A DNA stretch of 64,000 nt from Erythrobacter sp. (lineage in GTDB: Bacteria; Pseudomonadota; Alphaproteobacteria; Sphingomonadales; Sphingomonadaceae): assembly GCA_029937545.1 (NCBI GenBank), contig JAPYPR010000001.1, positions 77,730-141,729 of the forward strand, given 5' to 3'. Positions 15,520-29,426 of this stretch are shown here, one piece after another. Each line of letters begins with the position of its first letter. The stretch's first letter is position 1. Position numbers and translations under genes: made by a program. Below the pieces are notes generated by a model. It did no database searches. It worked only from the letters and a program-made list of their open reading frames with translations, and was not told the DNA's origin.

Positions 15520-16698
15520 TTAGAAGATTTCGAACAGCCCCGCTGCGCCCATGCCGCCACCGACACACATGGTGACGACGCCGTACTTCGCACCGCGACG
15601 CTTGCCTTCGAGCAGCACGTGGCCGGTGCAACGCGCGCCGGTCATGCCGTAAGGGTGACCGATCGAGATCGAACCGCCGCTGACATTCAGCTTGTCGTTA
15701 TCGATGCCGAGCTTGTCGCGGCAGTAGAGTACCTGCACGGCGAAGGCTTCATTCAATTCCCAGATGCCGATGTCGTCGACGCTGAGGTCGAAGCGCTTGA
15801 GCAGCTTGGGGATGGCGAAGATCGGGCCGATGCCCATCTCGTCGGGTTCGGTACCGGCGACCGCCATGCCGACATAGCGACCGAGCGGTTCGAGGCCGCG
15901 CTGTTCGGCGACCTTGGCTTCCATCAGCACGCTGGCCGAGGAACCGTCCGACAGCTGGGAGGCGTTGCCGGCGGTAATCGTGGTGCCTTCGCCCATCACC
16001 GGCTTCAGGCCCTGCAGGCCTTCCAACGTGGTCGAGGGGCGATTGCCCTCGTCCTTGGCGATGGTGATGTCGACGTCGGAAATCTCGCCGGTTTCCTTGT
16101 CCTGCACCTTGTGGGTGGTGCTGACGGGCACGATCTCGTCGTCGAAACGGCCTTCCTCCTGGGCCTTGGCAGTGCGCTGCTGGCTCTGGAGGGCATATTC
16201 GTCCTGCGCGTCGCGGCTGATGCCATAGCGCTGGGCGACCGTCTCGGCGGTCTGCAGCATCGGCATGTAGATCGCGCCATGCATCGCGATCAGCTCGGGA
16301 TCGGGCATGACGCGCATTTCCTTGGTCTGGACCAGCGAAATGCTTTCCTGGCCGCCGGCGGCAACCACGTCCATGCGGTCGGTGATGATCTGCTTCGCCG
16401 CCGTAGCAATACTCATCAGGCCCGAAGAGCACTGGCGGTCGATGGTCATCCCGCTAGTGCCGATCGGGCAACCGGCGCGCAGCGCGACCTGGCGGGCAAG
16501 GTTGCCGGCCTGCGTACCCTGCTGGAGCGCGGTGCCCCACAGCACATCATCGACTTCGCCGGCTTCGATACCGGCGCGTTCGATCGCGGGCTTCAGGGAG
16601 TAGGAGCCGAGCGTCGGGCCCTTGGTGTCGTTGAACCCGCCCTTGTAGGCGCGGCCGATGGCGGTACGGGCGGTGGAGACGATGACTGCGTCACGCAT
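15520..16698 (-). CDS. Acetyl-CoA C-acyltransferase (thiolase)
   Basis: A 392-aa thiolase. Active-site Cys is in [12 protein letters not shown], the His in [19 protein letters not shown], and the second Cys in [13 protein letters not shown] at the C-terminus. [10 protein letters not shown] is typical of the FadA-like/steroid-type thiolases and not of PhaA. It is most likely a degradative 3-ketoacyl-CoA thiolase. The MaoC gene lies upstream on the same strand (57-bp gap), suggesting a hydratase/thiolase operon. The broken DUF5996 gene begins upstream-to-downstream just 17 bp beyond its stop. Confidence 0.94.
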   Translation of the reverse strand: MRDAVIVSTARTAIGRAYKGGFNDTKGPTLGSYSLKPAIERAGIEAGEVDDVLWGTALQQGTQAGNLARQVALRAGCPIGTSGMTIDRQCSSGLMSIATAAKQIITDRMDVVAAGGQESISLVQTKEMRVMPDPELIAMHGAIYMPMLQTAETVAQRYGISRDAQDEYALQSQQRTAKAQEEGRFDDEIVPVSTTHKVQDKETGEISDVDITIAKDEGNRPSTTLEGLQGLKPVMGEGTTITAGNASQLSDGSSASVLMEAKVAEQRGLEPLGRYVGMAVAGTEPDEMGIGPIFAIPKLLKRFDLSVDDIGIWELNEAFAVQVLYCRDKLGIDNDKLNVSGGSISIGHPYGMTGARCTGHVLLEGKRRGAKYGVVTMCVGGGMGAAGLFEIF

Positions 16699-16755
16699 GG
16701 GTTTTTCCTTGAAATTGCTATTGGGGTCCGATGCCTCTTGGGGAGGAGGGGGAAA

Positions 16756-17205
16756 TCAGACGAAAAGCTGGGTGATCCATTCGGTGATCAGGGCAGGCTT
16801 GTCCTCGCCTTCGATCTCCATCGTGATCTCGCTGGTCTGCTGCCACTGGCCGGGGCGCTTCTCGATCATCTCGACCAGCTTCCAGTGGCCGCGGATGCGC
16901 TTGCCGCTGCGGACGGGGCTGATGAAGCGCGTCTTGTTGCCGCCGTAGTTCACACCCATCTTCACGCCGTCGATCTTCGGCATGTCGGACTGCGCGCCGA
17001 GATAGGGGATCATCGACAGGGTCAGGAAGCCATGCGCGATGGTGCCGCCAAACGGCGTCATCTTGGCCTTTTCCTTGTCGATATGGATGAACTGGTGATC
17101 GCCGGTCGCATCGGCGAACTGGTTGATGCGTTCCTGGCTCATCTCGACCCATTCGCTGGTGCCGATATTCTCGCCGACCTTTTCTGCCAGTTCCTGCGGG
17201 CTCAT
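16756..17205 (-). CDS. MaoC family (R)-hydratase
   Basis: A 149-aa single hot-dog protein. The hydratase motif is visible as FADATGDHQFIHIDKEKA followed by PFGGTIAHGFLTLSMIP, containing the catalytic Asp and His. Proteins of this size hydrate enoyl-CoA to (R)-3-hydroxyacyl-CoA, which can feed PHB or beta-oxidation. Operon position directly upstream of a thiolase supports acyl-CoA metabolism. The start MSPQELAEKVG was kept; the preceding bases GAGGAGACGCGTCT contain a good ribosome-binding site. Confidence 0.92.
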   Translation of the reverse strand: MSPQELAEKVGENIGTSEWVEMSQERINQFADATGDHQFIHIDKEKAKMTPFGGTIAHGFLTLSMIPYLGAQSDMPKIDGVKMGVNYGGNKTRFISPVRSGKRIRGHWKLVEMIEKRPGQWQQTSEITMEIEGEDKPALITEWITQLFV

Positions 17206-17316
17206 AGACGCGTCTCCTCTTCGCGAAATCCTAGGGTTTGCGCGACTCCGCAGCCGCGCGTGCGGCGCGACTCATGGCGTATGGACAGGACCGGCGCAAC
17301 CGCGCCGACGCTGCCC

Positions 17317-18699
17317 TTACGGCATCGCGGGCTTGGCCGAGGCAGCCGCGCGGCGGGCGTCGCGCGCAGCCTTGCGGACGAGCTCGACCTTGGCCGACTC
17401 GCGCTTCTTGCAATAGGTCCACAGGCCGATCTGCAGCCCGACGAGCATCAGGACGAAGGGCTGGAAGGCGATTCCCTGGAAGGTCGCGCCGACGAGGTAG
17501 ACGATCTGCGCGAACTGCAGCGCACTGGCGAGCGGCGCCTGCCATTGCTCGCCCGCCGCCTTGCGCTCGCGCCAGCGCTTGCGGATCTTTTCCATCTGCC
17601 ACAGGCCGATGGCGTGCAAGGCAAGCCACAGGAAGAGGCCCGGCCAGCCCTGTTCGCCGAGCATCTCGAAGATCGAACTGTGATAGGCGCGCCCGCCGTC
17701 GGTGATCTCCTTGTACTCCACCGAGGTCGTGGTGCCATCGGTTTCCACCACGGGCAGGTCGTAGGTGAAGCTGTTGCCGCGATAGGCGTCGAAGCCGCCA
17801 CCCAGCGGTCGCTCCGAAACATAGTCGAGCGTCCATCCCCAGACCTGCATGCGGGTGGAGGCCGACTGGTCCTGCTGCACCGAACCCAGTGTCGACATGC
17901 GCTCGTAATAGCTCGCCGGAAGAAACGGCAATGCGGCAAGCCCGAGCACCGCTGCCCCGGTGATGTAGAGCATGCGCTTTTTCACGTCGCGCAGCATCAG
18001 CACGCCGAGCACCGCGATGCAGACGAGGCCCGTCCGCGCTTCGGTCCCCACCGGGATCGTCAGGCAGGCGAAGATCAGCAGGGCGGCAAAGGTCTTCACT
18101 CGCCAATCGGGTGGATAGATCGTGGAATGCTTCGCCAGCCACAGGATGATCGGGATGATCGCGATCGCCACCGTGGCCAGAGTCGAGCTTTCGTACATGT
18201 TCGAATTGTCGTTTACGAACAGGTAGAGGTCGCCATAGCCCCCACCGCCGAGCACGGTTTTCATACCGGCGGAGATGATGATGGCGCCTGCCGTCAACAC
18301 CATGATGAGCGTCGCCACCTCGATCCGCAGCCGCGTGATTAGCGTCACCGGCAGGAAGATGCCGAACACAAGCGCTTTCCAGACCCAGTCCCACTTGGCC
18401 TGCGCCGACTCCGGGAAATCGGCCCATTGCAGCGTCATGAAGCACCAGCCGAGCAGTGCCAGCAGGATGCCCTGGCGCACTGTGAATTGCGTGTTGGCCT
18501 TGGTATCGCCGATCATCCACCCGGCGAAGGCGAGCAGGAAGGCGATCAGCGAAATCGGCAGCGACTGGAGGAGCGACCAGCTCATCTTCTGCGGAGCGAG
18601 GATATCGATGTAGAGATAGGCGAGCACCCAGATGAAGGGCCGCCTGATCCCCATGGCGAGCATGATCGCCACGGTGAGAAACAGCGCGATATCAAGCAT
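17317..18699 (-). CDS. O-glycosylation/O-antigen ligase, exosortase A system-associated
   Basis: A 460-aa inner-membrane protein with about ten hydrophobic segments and a large periplasmic loop near residues 285-350 (ASTRMQVWGWTLDYV, RPLGGGFDAYR, YHSSIFEMLGEQGWPGL). This matches the Wzy/WaaL-like family described as the putative O-glycosylation ligase of exosortase A systems. It would transfer a polymer or glycan from undecaprenyl-PP to an acceptor in the periplasm. Its ATG overlaps the upstream small membrane gene stop by 8 bp (ATGCTTGA). The exosortase itself is not in the window. Confidence 0.87.
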   Translation of the reverse strand: MLDIALFLTVAIMLAMGIRRPFIWVLAYLYIDILAPQKMSWSLLQSLPISLIAFLLAFAGWMIGDTKANTQFTVRQGILLALLGWCFMTLQWADFPESAQAKWDWVWKALVFGIFLPVTLITRLRIEVATLIMVLTAGAIIISAGMKTVLGGGGYGDLYLFVNDNSNMYESSTLATVAIAIIPIILWLAKHSTIYPPDWRVKTFAALLIFACLTIPVGTEARTGLVCIAVLGVLMLRDVKKRMLYITGAAVLGLAALPFLPASYYERMSTLGSVQQDQSASTRMQVWGWTLDYVSERPLGGGFDAYRGNSFTYDLPVVETDGTTTSVEYKEITDGGRAYHSSIFEMLGEQGWPGLFLWLALHAIGLWQMEKIRKRWRERKAAGEQWQAPLASALQFAQIVYLVGATFQGIAFQPFVLMLVGLQIGLWTYCKKRESAKVELVRKAARDARRAAASAKPAMP

Positions 18700-18910
18700 C
18701 GTCGCCCCGCCTTCCGGCCCGGCGCGCCCGGCGCTTGTCGCGCGGAGATGGCGGCGGCGCGGGGACAGTCTCCGGCTCGTCCGCCAGCGGGTCCTCGCGG
18801 TCGAGGTCGGGCCGCACCAGCACGCGGAACAGCGCCAGCATGATCAGCGCATGCGTCAGTCCGAGGGCGATATAGTCGATCAAGCTGCGGTCCGTCCTTT
18901 GCGCGGCCAC
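18692..18910 (-). CDS. Small membrane protein coupled to the O-glycosylation ligase
   Basis: A 72-aa protein with one hydrophobic helix (LIDYIALGLTHALIMLALFRVLV) and a basic, Pro-rich cytoplasmic-like tail ending RRARRAGRRGDDA. Its stop codon overlaps the ligase start, so the two are translationally coupled, which argues that it is real. It is divergent from the exosortase-associated glycosyltransferase. No family is recognised; it may be a partner of the ligase. Confidence 0.65.
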   Translation of the reverse strand: MAAQRTDRSLIDYIALGLTHALIMLALFRVLVRPDLDREDPLADEPETVPAPPPSPRDKRRARRAGRRGDDA

Positions 18911-18964
18911 TATCAGCTTACGGTTGACGCGCTCTTAAGCCTGTTGTGTCACAAGCCTGCACAA

Positions 18965-20173
18965 ATGACACGCGTCTTGCACATCCTCGACCATTCGCTG
19001 CCGCTGCATTCCGGCTACACTTTCCGTACCCGCGCGATCATGAAAGCGCAGGTGGCGGCGGGGCTGGAGGTGCGCGGCGTCACCGGGCAGCGGCATTTCG
19101 CCGTTGGCCCTGCGATGGAGGAGGCGGAAGGCCTGACCTTCCATCGCACCTTCGGAAGCGCCTCCGGCCCTCCCGGCTTTCGCGAGTGGCGCGAGATCGA
19201 GGCGTTGCGTGAAGCGATCGAGACGCTGGCCTCCGAGTGGGAACCGAATGTGATTCACGCACATTCCCCTGCCCTGTGCGGCATGGCGGGGCTGCGCGCA
19301 GCGCGGCGGCTGGACCTCCCGTTCGTCTATGAGATCCGCGCATTCTGGGAGGATGCGGCGGTCGGCAATGGCACGGGCCGCGAGGGATCGATCAAGTACC
19401 GGCTGACGCGCTGGCTGGAGGATCGGGTGGTGCGCGGAGCCGATGCAGTCTTCACCATCGCCAAAGGCCTGCGCGACGATCTCGTCGAGCGCGGGCACGA
19501 CAGCGCGAAGATCGGCCTGTCGCCCAATGGCGTGGACCTGACACTGTTCGGCGAGCCGGTCCCGCGCGACGGGGCACTCGCTGCCGAGATCGGTATCGTC
19601 AGCGGTCCGGTGATCGGCTTCGTCGGCAGCTTCTACGATTACGAGGGGCTCGACGACCTCATCGCCGCCCTCCCGCTGTTGCGCGAGCATCATCCGCATG
19701 CCCAGCTGCTGCTGGTCGGCGGCGGGCCGATGGACGCGGCCCTGCGAGAGCAGGCAGCGGAATCACCGGCGGCAGACGCGATAGTCTTCACCGGCCGCGT
19801 TCCGCATGGAGAGGTCGAGCGCTATTACGCGTTGATCGACATCCTTGCCTATCCCCGCAAGCAATCGCGGCTGACCGAACTGGTAACCCCGCTCAAGCCG
19901 CTCGAGGCGATGGCGCAGGGCCGGATCGTGGCGGCGAGCGATGTCGGCGGCCATCGCGAGCTGATCGCGGATGGCGAGACGGGCATGCTCTTCCCGCCCG
20001 ACGATCCCGGTGCTCTTGCACGTGCGCTCGCCAACCTCGTGGAGGCGAAAGCCGCTTGGCCTGCCATGCGCGAGAACGCGCGCAGCCACGTGGCCCAGAA
20101 CCACGACTGGGCGCGGAACGTGGATCGTTATCTCGGCGTTTACCAAAAACTGCTAGGTGCAAGAGCGAAGTAG
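18965..20173 (+). CDS. Exosortase A-associated GT4 glycosyltransferase
   Basis: A 402-aa GT-B fold protein. The start TRVLHILDHSLPLHSGYTFRT is characteristic of the exosortase A-associated glycosyltransferases, and the C-terminal domain has the GT4 donor-site pattern ELVTPLKPLEAMAQGRIVAA with GGHRELIADGETG. It probably adds a sugar to a lipid-linked or polysaccharide precursor in the cytosol. The ATG at 18965 was chosen because the family starts exactly there; the track ORF extends 111 codons upstream into the divergent gene. The pair with the ligase suggests extracellular glycan or glycoprotein assembly. Confidence 0.9.
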   Translation: MTRVLHILDHSLPLHSGYTFRTRAIMKAQVAAGLEVRGVTGQRHFAVGPAMEEAEGLTFHRTFGSASGPPGFREWREIEALREAIETLASEWEPNVIHAHSPALCGMAGLRAARRLDLPFVYEIRAFWEDAAVGNGTGREGSIKYRLTRWLEDRVVRGADAVFTIAKGLRDDLVERGHDSAKIGLSPNGVDLTLFGEPVPRDGALAAEIGIVSGPVIGFVGSFYDYEGLDDLIAALPLLREHHPHAQLLLVGGGPMDAALREQAAESPAADAIVFTGRVPHGEVERYYALIDILAYPRKQSRLTELVTPLKPLEAMAQGRIVAASDVGGHRELIADGETGMLFPPDDPGALARALANLVEAKAAWPAMRENARSHVAQNHDWARNVDRYLGVYQKLLGARAK

Positions 20174-20221
20174 GCCAACCGGAATGCTCGCCTGCATCAT
20201 GCAAAGGAATGACGACGAGAG

Positions 20222-21202
20222 ATGAGCGGCGCCGAGACGAGAATGCCGATCAGCAGCCACCCCGCCTTTCCGTGGGTCGTAGGGCTCTATTTCGCCGTGT
20301 TGCTGGCCGGCGGCCTGTTCGTCATGCCCGATGCGGTCCATGCGAATCTGCGTAGCTGGCTGGGGATCGAGGCGTTGGTGGGAAATGCCCTCGCGGCCAA
20401 GCTGCTCCTGAGCATTCTGGCCGGCATCCTCGGCCTGCTCTTAGGGGTAGCGATCGCGCGGCGTGTTTCGGGGGCAAAGGCGAAAAAGCTCTCCGACGAA
20501 AGTGGCGACGCCGAATTTGCTGCGCCGACCTTCGATCCCGAGGATAGCGCCTACAACGACAGCGAGCCGAACGATGATGCGGTGTGGCTGGCTGATGATG
20601 ATTTCGGCGAAGAGCCAGAAGAGGCTCGGCCAGAGGACGCCCCTCACCGGATGTTCAATCCCCGCGACTATCTGACCGGAGACGGTCTCGGGACCGAACC
20701 CGAGATCGAGCGCGACACCATGGTCAGCACCGAACCGGTCGACGCCGAATTCGAAGAGGTGGAGGCCGCCGTGGAGTCCGGCCATCTCGAACCCGACGAT
20801 GACGATCGAGAGGCCAAACCCGACGCTGCGGACGAATGGTTCGACGTCGGGTCCGAGCACGGCCTGGAAGAGCCCGAAGAGCCGACAGCCACTACTATCG
20901 ATATGCCCGACGCCGTCGAGCAGGAAACCCGGCCCGTCCCGCCGCCTAGCGAGGCGATGGGTGATCTGTCGCTGAGCGAATTGACCGAACGGCTCGAACG
21001 GGCCCTCGCCTCGCAGCGCGTAGCAAAGGACGAGAACGCAGAGCTGGTTGCTCCCGATGCCGACCCGGTGATCGCCTTCCTGCGCCGCGAAGCCGACCGC
21101 ACCGCCCCTGCGGCATCGGTCGAGAGCGAGGACGACGAGGACACGCAAGCCAGCCTGAGAAGCGCGCTCGAGCGCCTGTCGCAGGTCGGCAAGCGATCCT
21201 GA
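20222..21202 (+). CDS. Acidic membrane-anchored hypothetical protein
   Basis: A 326-aa protein. Two hydrophobic helices lie near the N-terminus (PWVVGLYFAVLLAGGLFVM and LLLSILAGILGLLLGVAIARRV). The remaining 240 residues are strongly acidic, with many Glu/Asp stretches (DDFGEEPEEARPED, EPDDDDREAKPDAADE), and end in a predicted amphipathic segment LSELTERLERALASQRVAKD. It starts 48 bp after the glycosyltransferase and probably belongs to that operon. I do not recognise the family; a scaffold or regulatory role at the membrane is only a guess. Confidence 0.8.
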   Translation: MSGAETRMPISSHPAFPWVVGLYFAVLLAGGLFVMPDAVHANLRSWLGIEALVGNALAAKLLLSILAGILGLLLGVAIARRVSGAKAKKLSDESGDAEFAAPTFDPEDSAYNDSEPNDDAVWLADDDFGEEPEEARPEDAPHRMFNPRDYLTGDGLGTEPEIERDTMVSTEPVDAEFEEVEAAVESGHLEPDDDDREAKPDAADEWFDVGSEHGLEEPEEPTATTIDMPDAVEQETRPVPPPSEAMGDLSLSELTERLERALASQRVAKDENAELVAPDADPVIAFLRREADRTAPAASVESEDDEDTQASLRSALERLSQVGKRS

Positions 21203-21459
21203 CCGGCCACCGCGACCTTCCGCGACTTTTCGAAGCGCGAATTTTCCATCCGAACACGCGTCACCTTGGCGCCAATCCGTGCGGAAATCTTCGCGCGGGT
21301 GAAATAATGCTACTCTCTTCGCAGTTGCAAAATAGCGAGCGCACCGCCATGACGAAGCTTCGCGCAATTTTGCGGTGCCGACAGGGCACCTGGAAACCTG
21401 TCCCCGGTTCGCTTCGTTGAGGAAGAGGACGGGCGGGCACGGAGGAGGACGCTTCTTTT

Positions 21460-26129
<4,670 letters not shown>

Positions 26130-26130
<1 letters not shown>

Positions 26131-27566
26131 TGGGCAAGGAAACCGGCTTTCTCGAATACGAGCGCGAGGATCGTACCTATCGCGATCCCGAAGAACGGCT
26201 GAACCATTACAAGGAGTTCGTCGTCCCGCTTTCGGAAGACCAGCTGCGTACGCAGGCGGCACGCTGCATGAATTGCGGCATTCCTTACTGCCACAACGGC
26301 TGTCCGGTGAACAATATCATCCCGGACTGGAACCATCTCGTCTATGAGGATGACTGGAAGAACGCGCTCGAGGTCCTGCACTCGACCAACAACTTCCCGG
26401 AGTTCACCGGCCGCGTCTGCCCCGCCCCGTGCGAGGCGGCCTGCACGCTCAACCTCATCGACAGCCCCGTCACTATCAAGTCCATCGAATGCGCGATCAT
26501 CGATCGCGGCTTTCAGGAAGGCTGGGTCAAGCCGCAATTGCCGGAAAAGCGGACAGGTAAGTCGGTGGCCGTGATCGGAAGCGGCCCCGCCGGCCTCGCC
26601 TGCGCCCAGCAGCTCGCGCGCGCTGGCCATGCCGTGACCGTCTTCGAAAAGAGCGACCGGATCGGCGGGCTGCTTCGCTACGGCATTCCCGACTTCAAGA
26701 TGGAGAAGCATCTCATCAACCGCCGCGCGGTGCAGATGGAGGCCGAAGGCGTCCAGTTCCGCACCAGCAGCGAAGTGGGTGTCGAAGTCAGCTTCCAGGC
26801 GCTGCAGGAGAATTTCGACGCGGTCGTGCTGGCGGGCGGCGCGGAAGAGGCCCGCATGCTCGACATTCCGGGCTCCGAGCTCGACGGCGTGCGCCTCGCG
26901 ATGGAATTCCTGACCCAGCAGAACAAGCGCAATGCAGGCGACGACGAAGTGCGCGCCGCGCCGCGGGGCAGCCTGACCGCTACGGGCAAGCATGTCATCG
27001 TGATCGGCGGCGGCGACACCGGCAGCGATTGCGTCGGCACCAGCAACCGGCAGGGCGCGGCCAGCGTCACGCAGCTGGAAATCATGCCCAAGCCTCCCGA
27101 GCACGAGGACAAGGCGCTGACCTGGCCCGACTGGCCGGTGAAGCTGCGCACCTCCTCCAGCCACGAAGAAGGCGTGGACCGCGACTGGGCCGTACTGACC
27201 AAGCGCGTGGTCGAGGAAAACGGCGATGTCGCGGGGCTGGAATGCGTCCGCGTCGAGTGGAAAGACGGCAAGATGCAGGAAATCGAGGGCAGCGAATTCA
27301 CGCTCAAGGCCGACCTCATCCTGCTGGCAATGGGCTTTACCGGGCCCAAGCGGCGCGGGCTGCTCGACCGGGCAGGCGTCGATCTCGACGGGCGCGGCAA
27401 TGTGGCGGCGGACACCGAGTGGTACCTCACCAGCGAAGCGAACGTGTTCGCATGCGGCGACATGCGGCGCGGGCAGAGCCTGGTCGTGTGGGCGATCCGC
27501 GAAGGGCGACAGGCCGCCCACGCAGTCGACAAGGCGCTGATGGGCGAGACCCAGCTGCCGCGCTAG
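26130..27566 (+). CDS. gltD: Glutamate synthase small subunit
   Basis: The 478-aa NADPH-dehydrogenase partner of GltB. N-terminal Cys motifs for 4Fe-4S clusters are [17 protein letters not shown] and [12 protein letters not shown]. The FAD site is [19 protein letters not shown] and the NADPH site is [17 protein letters not shown]-terminal [18 protein letters not shown] closes the FAD domain. The start overlaps the gltB stop by one base (TAATG), so the subunits are translationally coupled. Confidence 0.97.
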
Positions 27567-27570
27567 GCGC

Positions 27571-28080
27571 GTGGGCGATATCCTGATTACCGGCTGTTCG
27601 GGCGGCGGGAAATCGACGCTGCTCGAAGAACTGGAGCGGCGCGGCCACACCGTCGTGCGCGAACCCGGGCGGCGCCTGATCGCGGCGGGCGTTACACCGT
27701 GGGGCAATCTTCGCGGCTTTCTTGACGCCGCCGCCGTCATGGCCTGCGCCGATCTGGACTGGCACGAGGATGCCAAGCGCCCGGTGTTCTTCGATCGCGG
27801 GCTGATCGACGCGCTTGCCGGACTGGAGCGGGACGGAGGGCCGACAGTCTCGGAGGCGCTCGGGTCAGATCGGCCTTATTGCAGCAAGGTGTTTCTCGCA
27901 CCGCCCTGGCCCGAAATCTATGCGCAGGACTCGATGCGGCGGCACGATTTCGACGCCGCGATCGCCGAATATGAGCATCTGGCATTGCTGCTCCCGGCAC
28001 TCGATTACGAGGCAGTCGAGCTACCACTCGTAAGCGTCGCAGAGCGCGCCGATTTCGTACTGGCAAATCTACCCGCGTAG
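27571..28080 (+). CDS. AAA-type ATPase (AAA_28-like nucleotide-binding protein)
   Basis: A 169-aa P-loop protein with Walker A TGCSGGGKSTLLEEL at the very start and FFDRGLIDALAG as a Walker B-like strand. Proteins of this kind resemble small kinases or ATPases with unknown substrates. The GTG at 27571 begins 4 bp after the gltD stop, so it is co-transcribed with gltBD, although no functional link to nitrogen metabolism is known. Its last 12 bp overlap the convergent enoyl-CoA hydratase remnant. Confidence 0.85.
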   Translation: MGDILITGCSGGGKSTLLEELERRGHTVVREPGRRLIAAGVTPWGNLRGFLDAAAVMACADLDWHEDAKRPVFFDRGLIDALAGLERDGGPTVSEALGSDRPYCSKVFLAPPWPEIYAQDSMRRHDFDAAIAEYEHLALLLPALDYEAVELPLVSVAERADFVLANLPA

Positions 28081-28542
28081 CTGGGGTGCACGCTCGGCCA
28101 GCGCGTCGAGAAATGCGGCGCTCTCATCGATCCGCAGGGCGATACGGCGGACCTGCTGCTCCGCGCCAAGTAGCGGGCACACGGTCAGTTCGCGATCCAG
28201 CTCCAGCATCGCACTGGGCCAGGACAGCAACGCATGGTTGAGCGTGTCGGGCGCCTTGACCTGTTCCGCACCGAAGCTGGGCACGATGCCCGCGATCGCC
28301 TGATACGGCACCAGCAGGTCGATCATCACGCCGCTGCGGACAACGCAGGCCCTGCTCCGTAAGGCGCGCTCCCCTGCTCCGGTCAGGATCACCGCGCGCA
28401 CGCTGTCGTCGGCATCCAGTGCGGTCATCACCTCGTAAAGCCGGTGGCGCAGCACCTTCGACAGCGCGTTCATCGCTTCGGGGCGGTTGAGGGTGACGGT
28501 CGCGACGCCGCCGGCGATGTCGGTGAGGATGAGATCGGTCAT
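28069..28542 (-). pseudogene. Truncated enoyl-CoA hydratase N-terminus joined to an unrecognised tail
   Basis: The first 58 residues (MTDLILTDIAGGVATVTLNRPEAMNALS, then RAVILTGAGERA) are a typical crotonase N-terminus. The expected FCAGLDL oxyanion-hole motif is missing, and the ORF continues as LRSRACVVRSGVMIDLLVPYQ, which is not crotonase. The last 85 residues (SFGAEQVKAPDTLNHALLSW, LLGAEQQVRRIALRIDES) may be part of a different, possibly intact small protein. The ORF is 157 aa against about 260 for the family. It reads as a deletion fusion; the tail could still be functional. It is convergent with the AAA ATPase. Confidence 0.6.
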
Positions 28543-28631
28543 GCGGCGTAGCCTAGCGGATAGGTTGCAGCTTGCTATCTACCCGTCACTCGCGTTGAGT
28601 GCGCGCGAGAGAAACGAGAGGAAACGCGCAA

Positions 28632-29411
28632 ATGGCATTCCAACCCTTCGACCTCACCGGCAAGGTAGCCGTAGTGACCGGCGGCAATGGCGGTATCGGG
28701 CTGGGCATGGCCGAAGGGCTCGCCGCGGCTGGGGCCGATGTCGCCATCTGGGGGCGCAACGGATCGAAGAACGCTTCCGCCCTGGATCGGCTGAAGGCGC
28801 ATGGCACGCGCGTCGAGGCGCTGGAGGTCGACGTCGCCGACGAGCAGGCCGTGGTCGATGCCATGGCGGAAAGCCTGTCGCGCCTCGGCCGGATCGACAC
28901 ATGCATCGCCAATGCCGGGGTCGGAGGCGGTGCTCCGCTGACCGAGCAGACGACGGAGCAGTGGCGCAAAGTCACCGCGGTCAATCTCGACGCCGTTTTC
29001 TGGACCTTCCGCGAAGCATCGAAACACATGGTCGAGCGCGCGGAGAAGGGCGACAAGGGCGGATCTCTGCTGGTCACTTCCAGCGTGTCGGCCATTCACG
29101 GCGCACCGCAGAACCAGGCCTATGCCGCCGCGAAGGCCGGGGTGCTGGCGATGGTGCGCGGCACGGCGGTAGAACTCGCCCGCCACGGCATCCGCGCCAA
29201 TGCGGTGCTGCCCGGCTGGATCGCCACCGAGATGACCGAGCGCCTTCAGAACTGGGATGCCTTCAACGAAAAGGCTATTGGCCGCGTCCCCATGTGCCGC
29301 TGGGGCGAAGGCGAGGATTTCGCCGGCATCGCAGTTTATTTCGCCTCGGATGCCAGCAAGTTCCACACCGGCGATTCGGTGGTAATCGACGGGGGTTACT
29401 CGATTTTCTGA
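28632..29411 (+). CDS. SDR family NAD(P)-dependent oxidoreductase
   Basis: A 259-aa classical short-chain dehydrogenase. The cofactor motif is TGGNGGIGLG, the second motif is CIANAGVG (NAG), and the catalytic SxnYxxxK is TSSVSAIHGAPQNQAYAAAKAG. LPGWIATEMTE and IDGGYSIF complete the family pattern. The ATG at 28632 (MAFQPFDLTGK) follows GAGAGGAAACGCGCAA; the upstream ATG in the track lacks support. The substrate cannot be assigned; loss of the neighbouring crotonase leaves no pathway context. Confidence 0.92.
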   Translation: MAFQPFDLTGKVAVVTGGNGGIGLGMAEGLAAAGADVAIWGRNGSKNASALDRLKAHGTRVEALEVDVADEQAVVDAMAESLSRLGRIDTCIANAGVGGGAPLTEQTTEQWRKVTAVNLDAVFWTFREASKHMVERAEKGDKGGSLLVTSSVSAIHGAPQNQAYAAAKAGVLAMVRGTAVELARHGIRANAVLPGWIATEMTERLQNWDAFNEKAIGRVPMCRWGEGEDFAGIAVYFASDASKFHTGDSVVIDGGYSIF

Positions 29412-29426
29412 CTGACCTGCCGAAAG

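Noticed and set aside
15619-18342. 907-aa + strand ORF
   Set aside because: Antisense to the thiolase, MaoC and ligase genes; low-complexity His/Arg/Gly/Asp composition typical of GC-rich shadows.
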